Below are positions 13,730-16,220 of a stretch of DNA of 16,220 nt, in pieces (positions within the stretch are counted from its first letter, which is position 1; every line of letters starts with the position of its first letter). The stretch comes from Pelotomaculum sp. (GTDB taxonomy: Bacteria > Bacillota > Desulfotomaculia > Desulfotomaculales > Pelotomaculaceae), in NCBI GenBank assembly GCA_022839445.1, contig JALHFC010000014.1, forward strand, positions 1-16,220, written 5' to 3'. Under the pieces are notes generated by a model. That model saw only the letters and a program-made list of their open reading frames with translations. It did no database searches and was not told where the DNA came from. The translations under genes and the position numbers were made by a program.

Positions 13730-14353
13730 CTAGCATTCCGCCGGCATACCCAGAGCTTCAAAAAGAGTAACCAAAGAACCGGTTTTGGGAACCAGGAAAA
13801 AGTGCCCTTTGATTTGCTCGGTATTTTGAAAAAACAACGTCTCTATCATCAGTACCTTATCGTCCCAGTGACCGCCGGCCACGAGGGAAGCGCTTAAGAT
13901 TGCCCCCATCATATCAAAAGCAAACATAGGCACAGAGGTAGTCATGGTTAAACCGGTCATTTCCCCAATTGCATTTAAAAACGAGCCCGTCAAAACATTG
14001 CCGATTTCATCCACGGCCGACTCACCCATATCGTCCAGTTCCCTGGTGGAACCTATGGTCTGCCCCAACAGCATATCTATTAGATTATAAGTGCTATGCT
14101 CCGCAAAAATAAATAATACTGTTCCCTCAATGTCCCCTTCAAGGCTTAGATTGACACAGGACACTACTTCCTCCAGCCCACCCACCAGGGGAAACACCTG
14201 CTCTAGATCAAGAAAGCAGGTTTTCGGCACGTCAATGAGCACTTTTTTTTGCAACAACTCAGCCAGAGCGGTTGCCGCGTTACCGAGACCGATATTGCTT
14301 ATCTCCTGCAGGACATCCATATGGAAATCCGACATTACCCCACTTTCAATCAT
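13730..14353 (-). CDS. cheC: CheY-P phosphatase CheC
   Basis: CheC dephosphorylates CheY-P and, bound to CheD, tunes receptor deamidation in Bacillus-type chemotaxis. The 207-residue protein has both active sites of the D/S-x3-E-x2-N pattern: Asp13/Glu17/Asn20 and Ser112/Glu116/Asn119. The start at 14353 is chosen because GGAAGTGAT stands six bases upstream; the in-frame ATG at 14416 overlaps cheR and lacks a site. Spacing of 25 bases on either side puts it in one transcript with cheR and cheY. FliY in the same operon carries a second such phosphatase domain, the normal arrangement in Firmicutes. Confidence 0.95.
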   Translation of the reverse strand: MIESGVMSDFHMDVLQEISNIGLGNAATALAELLQKKVLIDVPKTCFLDLEQVFPLVGGLEEVVSCVNLSLEGDIEGTVLFIFAEHSTYNLIDMLLGQTIGSTRELDDMGESAVDEIGNVLTGSFLNAIGEMTGLTMTTSVPMFAFDMMGAILSASLVAGGHWDDKVLMIETLFFQNTEQIKGHFFLVPKTGSLVTLFEALGMPAEC

Positions 14354-14378
14354 CTTTAAATCACTTCCCGGATTTTCA

Positions 14379-15152
14379 TTACTTTTTAAGATAAAAACAA
14401 GAAGCCATTTTTTCAAAACCTAGCTCATGATAATTAAAAATCATTTCGCTTGCACCGATAAAAAGCACACCCCCATGATTTAACGCCCTGTAAAATTTTA
14501 TATTCAAATTTTCCTGGGCTTCCCTGGTGAAGTAGATTGTCACATTCCGGCAGGCAATCAGGTCGTAGCCCATACCAAAAGGCGACAGCAACAGGTCATG
14601 CTGCCGGAAAGAAACCTTTCTCTTAATACTGTCTTTTAAAACATACAAGCTCCCTTCCTTATTAAAGTAATTTTCTAGGCGAAGCCTGCTTACATTTCGC
14701 ACTTGTTCGTGGCTGTACCTGCCATAAGCAGCCGCTTGAAGGATGTTGCGGTCAATGTCGCTGCCTTCAATCAGATGACGATATCCAGGTGTCATTTCAT
14801 CCAGGATGATGGCTAGTGAATAAGGCTCCGCCCCGCTGGAACACGCGGCGCTCCAGATTTTCAATACTTTTCTTTTTGCCAGCAACAAGGGAAAAACCTT
14901 TTCTTCAAGAAAATTAAACATACTTTTGTCCCTAAAAAATTCGGAAACATTGATTGTCAACGTGTCAAGAAAATGCATGTAAGCACCGCGATCAGCAACC
15001 AACAGTTTCCAAAAGCTATAGTAATTACCTGCATCTTGATTTAATTTAACCATCAAGCTATCAATCCGGCGTTTTAATTGTCTTTCTTTATAAGCGTTCA
15101 GGTCTAAATTAAAACTGCTTTTGACCTTTTCCTTAAAACCCAAAAAATTCAT
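14379..15152 (-). CDS. cheR: Chemoreceptor methyltransferase CheR
   Basis: CheR transfers methyl groups from S-adenosylmethionine to glutamates of chemoreceptors for adaptation. The 257-residue protein has the N-terminal helical domain, Ile-Asn-Val-Ser-Glu-Phe-Phe-Arg-Asp (about 67-75), the cofactor loop Trp-Ser-Ala-Ala-Cys-Ser-Ser-Gly-Ala-Glu-Pro-Tyr-Ser (variant of the usual Ala-Gly-Cys-Ser-Thr-Gly-Glu-Glu), Gly-Ser-Asp-Ile-Asp, and Ala-Cys-Arg-Asn-Val-Thr-Ile-Tyr-Phe. The C-terminal Gly-Gly-Val-Leu-Phe-Ile-Gly-Ala-Ser-Glu is intact. Its ATG shares one base with the cheD stop (TAATG), so the two are translationally coupled. Confidence 0.96.
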   Translation of the reverse strand: MNFLGFKEKVKSSFNLDLNAYKERQLKRRIDSLMVKLNQDAGNYYSFWKLLVADRGAYMHFLDTLTINVSEFFRDKSMFNFLEEKVFPLLLAKRKVLKIWSAACSSGAEPYSLAIILDEMTPGYRHLIEGSDIDRNILQAAAYGRYSHEQVRNVSRLRLENYFNKEGSLYVLKDSIKRKVSFRQHDLLLSPFGMGYDLIACRNVTIYFTREAQENLNIKFYRALNHGGVLFIGASEMIFNYHELGFEKMASCFYLKK

Positions 15153-15682
15153 TAAATCACCTTTATTTTAGCGCCTGCCGTCCGGATCAGCACCTGTCCT
15201 GTCGATGTATCCAAAATCATAGTCCGCCCTTTGTTGCCGCCGACATCCTCCGCCATTACTTTAATCCCTAAGCCTTTTAAAGTGCGCTTTGCCACGGCAA
15301 TATTACGCTCACCGATATTTAGCATCAGGTTCTTATTCAAACCCGAAAACATCTGTGCCCCGCCGGCCAACTTGGCCTGAAAGAAGCGGATACTGCCTCC
15401 TAAACGTCTCATTTCCGACACCAGGATGGGTATACCAAGATCGGCAAATTTAGCCGGCTTTGTTATATCGTTAAATTGGGCACTGTCAGGAAGCATTATA
15501 TGTAGCAACCCTCCGACCCTCGCCACCGGATCAAAAATAGATACACCAACACAAGAACCCAAGCCAAGGGTAATCAAACGATCCGGCAGCAAGGCGGTTT
15601 TCAGCTCGGCAATGCCCACCAAAATGTCCGTAACAGGCGCGTCCTTCTCTGCTACACTTCCCCTCACCGGTGAAAGCCGCAT
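15152..15682 (-). CDS. cheD: Chemoreceptor glutamine deamidase CheD
   Basis: CheD deamidates glutamines on chemoreceptors and is controlled by CheC. The 176-residue protein carries the papain-like active-site features: Gly-Leu-Gly-Ser-Cys-Val-Gly-Val with nucleophile Cys44, and Leu-Leu-His-Ile-Met-Leu-Pro with His61; Gly-Gly-Ala-Gln-Met-Phe and Ile-Gly-Glu-Arg-Asn follow. Length is slightly above the family's usual about 160 because of an N-terminal extension. AAGGTGAT precedes the ATG. It follows flgG by 10 bases and overlaps cheR by one. Confidence 0.96.
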   Translation of the reverse strand: MRLSPVRGSVAEKDAPVTDILVGIAELKTALLPDRLITLGLGSCVGVSIFDPVARVGGLLHIMLPDSAQFNDITKPAKFADLGIPILVSEMRRLGGSIRFFQAKLAGGAQMFSGLNKNLMLNIGERNIAVAKRTLKGLGIKVMAEDVGGNKGRTMILDTSTGQVLIRTAGAKIKVI

Positions 15683-15692
15683 TCAAATCACC

Positions 15693-16220
15693 TTACTTCC
15701 GCAAATTATTAGCCAGTCCCCACATTTCATCCGTTGTGCGCACCACGCGGGCATCAAAACCATAGGCACGCTGGGCTTCAATAAGGCTCGCCATTTCTTC
15801 TGCAAAATCCACGTTGGCCGCTTCCAGGAAACCTTGCCTGATTGCGCCAAAGCCCTCGCTTGCCGGAGGTCCGCTTTCCGCATCACCGGCACCGTTGAAT
15901 GAAAAATAGTTCCCACCTTCGGGCGTCAGGCCATCTGCATCGGCAAATTTATATAGCATGATTTGCCCGGCCTCTATTACACCCTCCACTCCTTCCGAAG
16001 TCACTGTCCCACCGGCATCAACGCTGATCTTTTCCGTCCCTGGTTCAACCCTGATTCCATCAAGTTTATAGCCGTTAGGCGCAATCAAATTGCCTTCCAT
16101 GTCAAGCTCAAAAGCGCCGTCACGAGTATAACGCATATCGTTGCCGCGGACAACCCTAAAAAAACCTTCACCGCTAATAGTTAGATCCAGTTTTCGCCCG
16201 GTTTCAATCAAATCACCGGG
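15693..16220 (-). CDS. flgG: Flagellar basal-body rod protein, FlgG type (5' end outside window)
   Basis: This is the C-terminal part of a distal-rod/hook-type axial protein, cut by the window edge. The frame runs off the edge as Pro-Gly-Asp-Leu-Ile-Glu-Thr-Gly-Arg-Lys-Leu-Asp-Leu-Thr-Ile, which in FlgG lies well inside the protein, so the TTG at 16211 is an internal leucine and not a start. The family C-terminus is clear: Gln-Gly-Phe-Leu-Glu-Ala-Ala-Asn-Val-Asp, Ile-Glu-Ala-Gln-Arg-Ala-Tyr-Gly, and Thr-Thr-Asp-Glu-Met-Trp-Gly-Leu-Ala-Asn-Asn-Leu. FlgF or the Bacillus FlhO/FlhP proteins are related alternatives that the missing N-terminus would help separate. It leads into cheD with a 10-base gap. 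Confidence 0.85.
   Translation of the reverse strand, partial: PGDLIETGRKLDLTISGEGFFRVVRGNDMRYTRDGAFELDMEGNLIAPNGYKLDGIRVEPGTEKISVDAGGTVTSEGVEGVIEAGQIMLYKFADADGLTPEGGNYFSFNGAGDAESGPPASEGFGAIRQGFLEAANVDFAEEMASLIEAQRAYGFDARVVRTTDEMWGLANNLRK

Noticed and set aside
1..16220. CRISPR arrays, tRNA or rRNA genes, transposase genes or a phage module
   Set aside because: No regularly spaced direct repeats, cloverleaf or rRNA-like sequence, or recombinase/transposase/capsid motifs were seen; the only mobile-like item is the short palindrome between cheY and fliM.

Overview
The window looks like a chromosomal segment of a motile, anaerobic Gram-positive bacterium of the Clostridia. Pelotomaculum/Desulfotomaculum-type Peptococcaceae are my best guess, from family knowledge and not from any search. 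The grounds are a fused CheC-FliN type switch protein (FliY) next to CheC and CheD, a YlxP/DUF503 protein, strong AGGAGG ribosome-binding sites, frequent TTG starts, and oxygen-sensitive-lifestyle genes (glutaconate-type CoA-transferases, a C_GCAxxG_C_C cysteine protein, an OFA-family transporter).

Left part (1-2244, + strand): a soluble GAF-domain sensor histidine kinase and an overlapping NarL/FixJ-type response regulator. The kinase is split by an apparent one-base frameshift exactly between the GAF domain and the H-box. Then come two divergently transcribed, paralogous pairs of glutaconate CoA-transferase-like subunits: alpha at 3096-4157 with beta at 2245-3030 (both -), and alpha at 4801-5811 with beta at 5828-6634 (both +). 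The pairs are separated by a 643-bp AT-rich control region holding inverted repeats, a possible small ORF and a leader hairpin. Each pair ends in a terminator hairpin with the same GCGCCTT/AAGGCGC arms.

Middle (6640-10126): a small six-CxxC zinc-ribbon protein (+), a perfect bidirectional terminator, then genes on the - strand: an OFA-type MFS carrier behind a ~320-nt structured leader with a good promoter, a small unknown cysteine-containing protein, a C_GCAxxG_C_C protein and YlxP.

Right part (10127-16220, all -): in transcription order flgG (cut by the window edge), cheD, cheR, cheC, cheY, fliM, fliY, then a terminator, a metallophosphoesterase and ylxP. The first seven are tightly packed, with overlaps of 1 and 8 nt and gaps of 10-25 nt, and form the distal part of a flagellar-chemotaxis operon: rod protein, receptor deamidase and methyltransferase, CheY-P phosphatase, CheY, and the two switch proteins that receive CheY-P. 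The only large gap, between cheY and fliM, holds a ~105-bp palindromic element whose loop is C-free and G/U-rich in the mRNA.

Most of the window is conventional. The parts I would re-examine are the split kinase, the inter-operon region between the CoA-transferase pairs, the MFS leader, and the palindromic element inside the flagellar operon. I see no CRISPR array, tRNA, rRNA or transposase gene.
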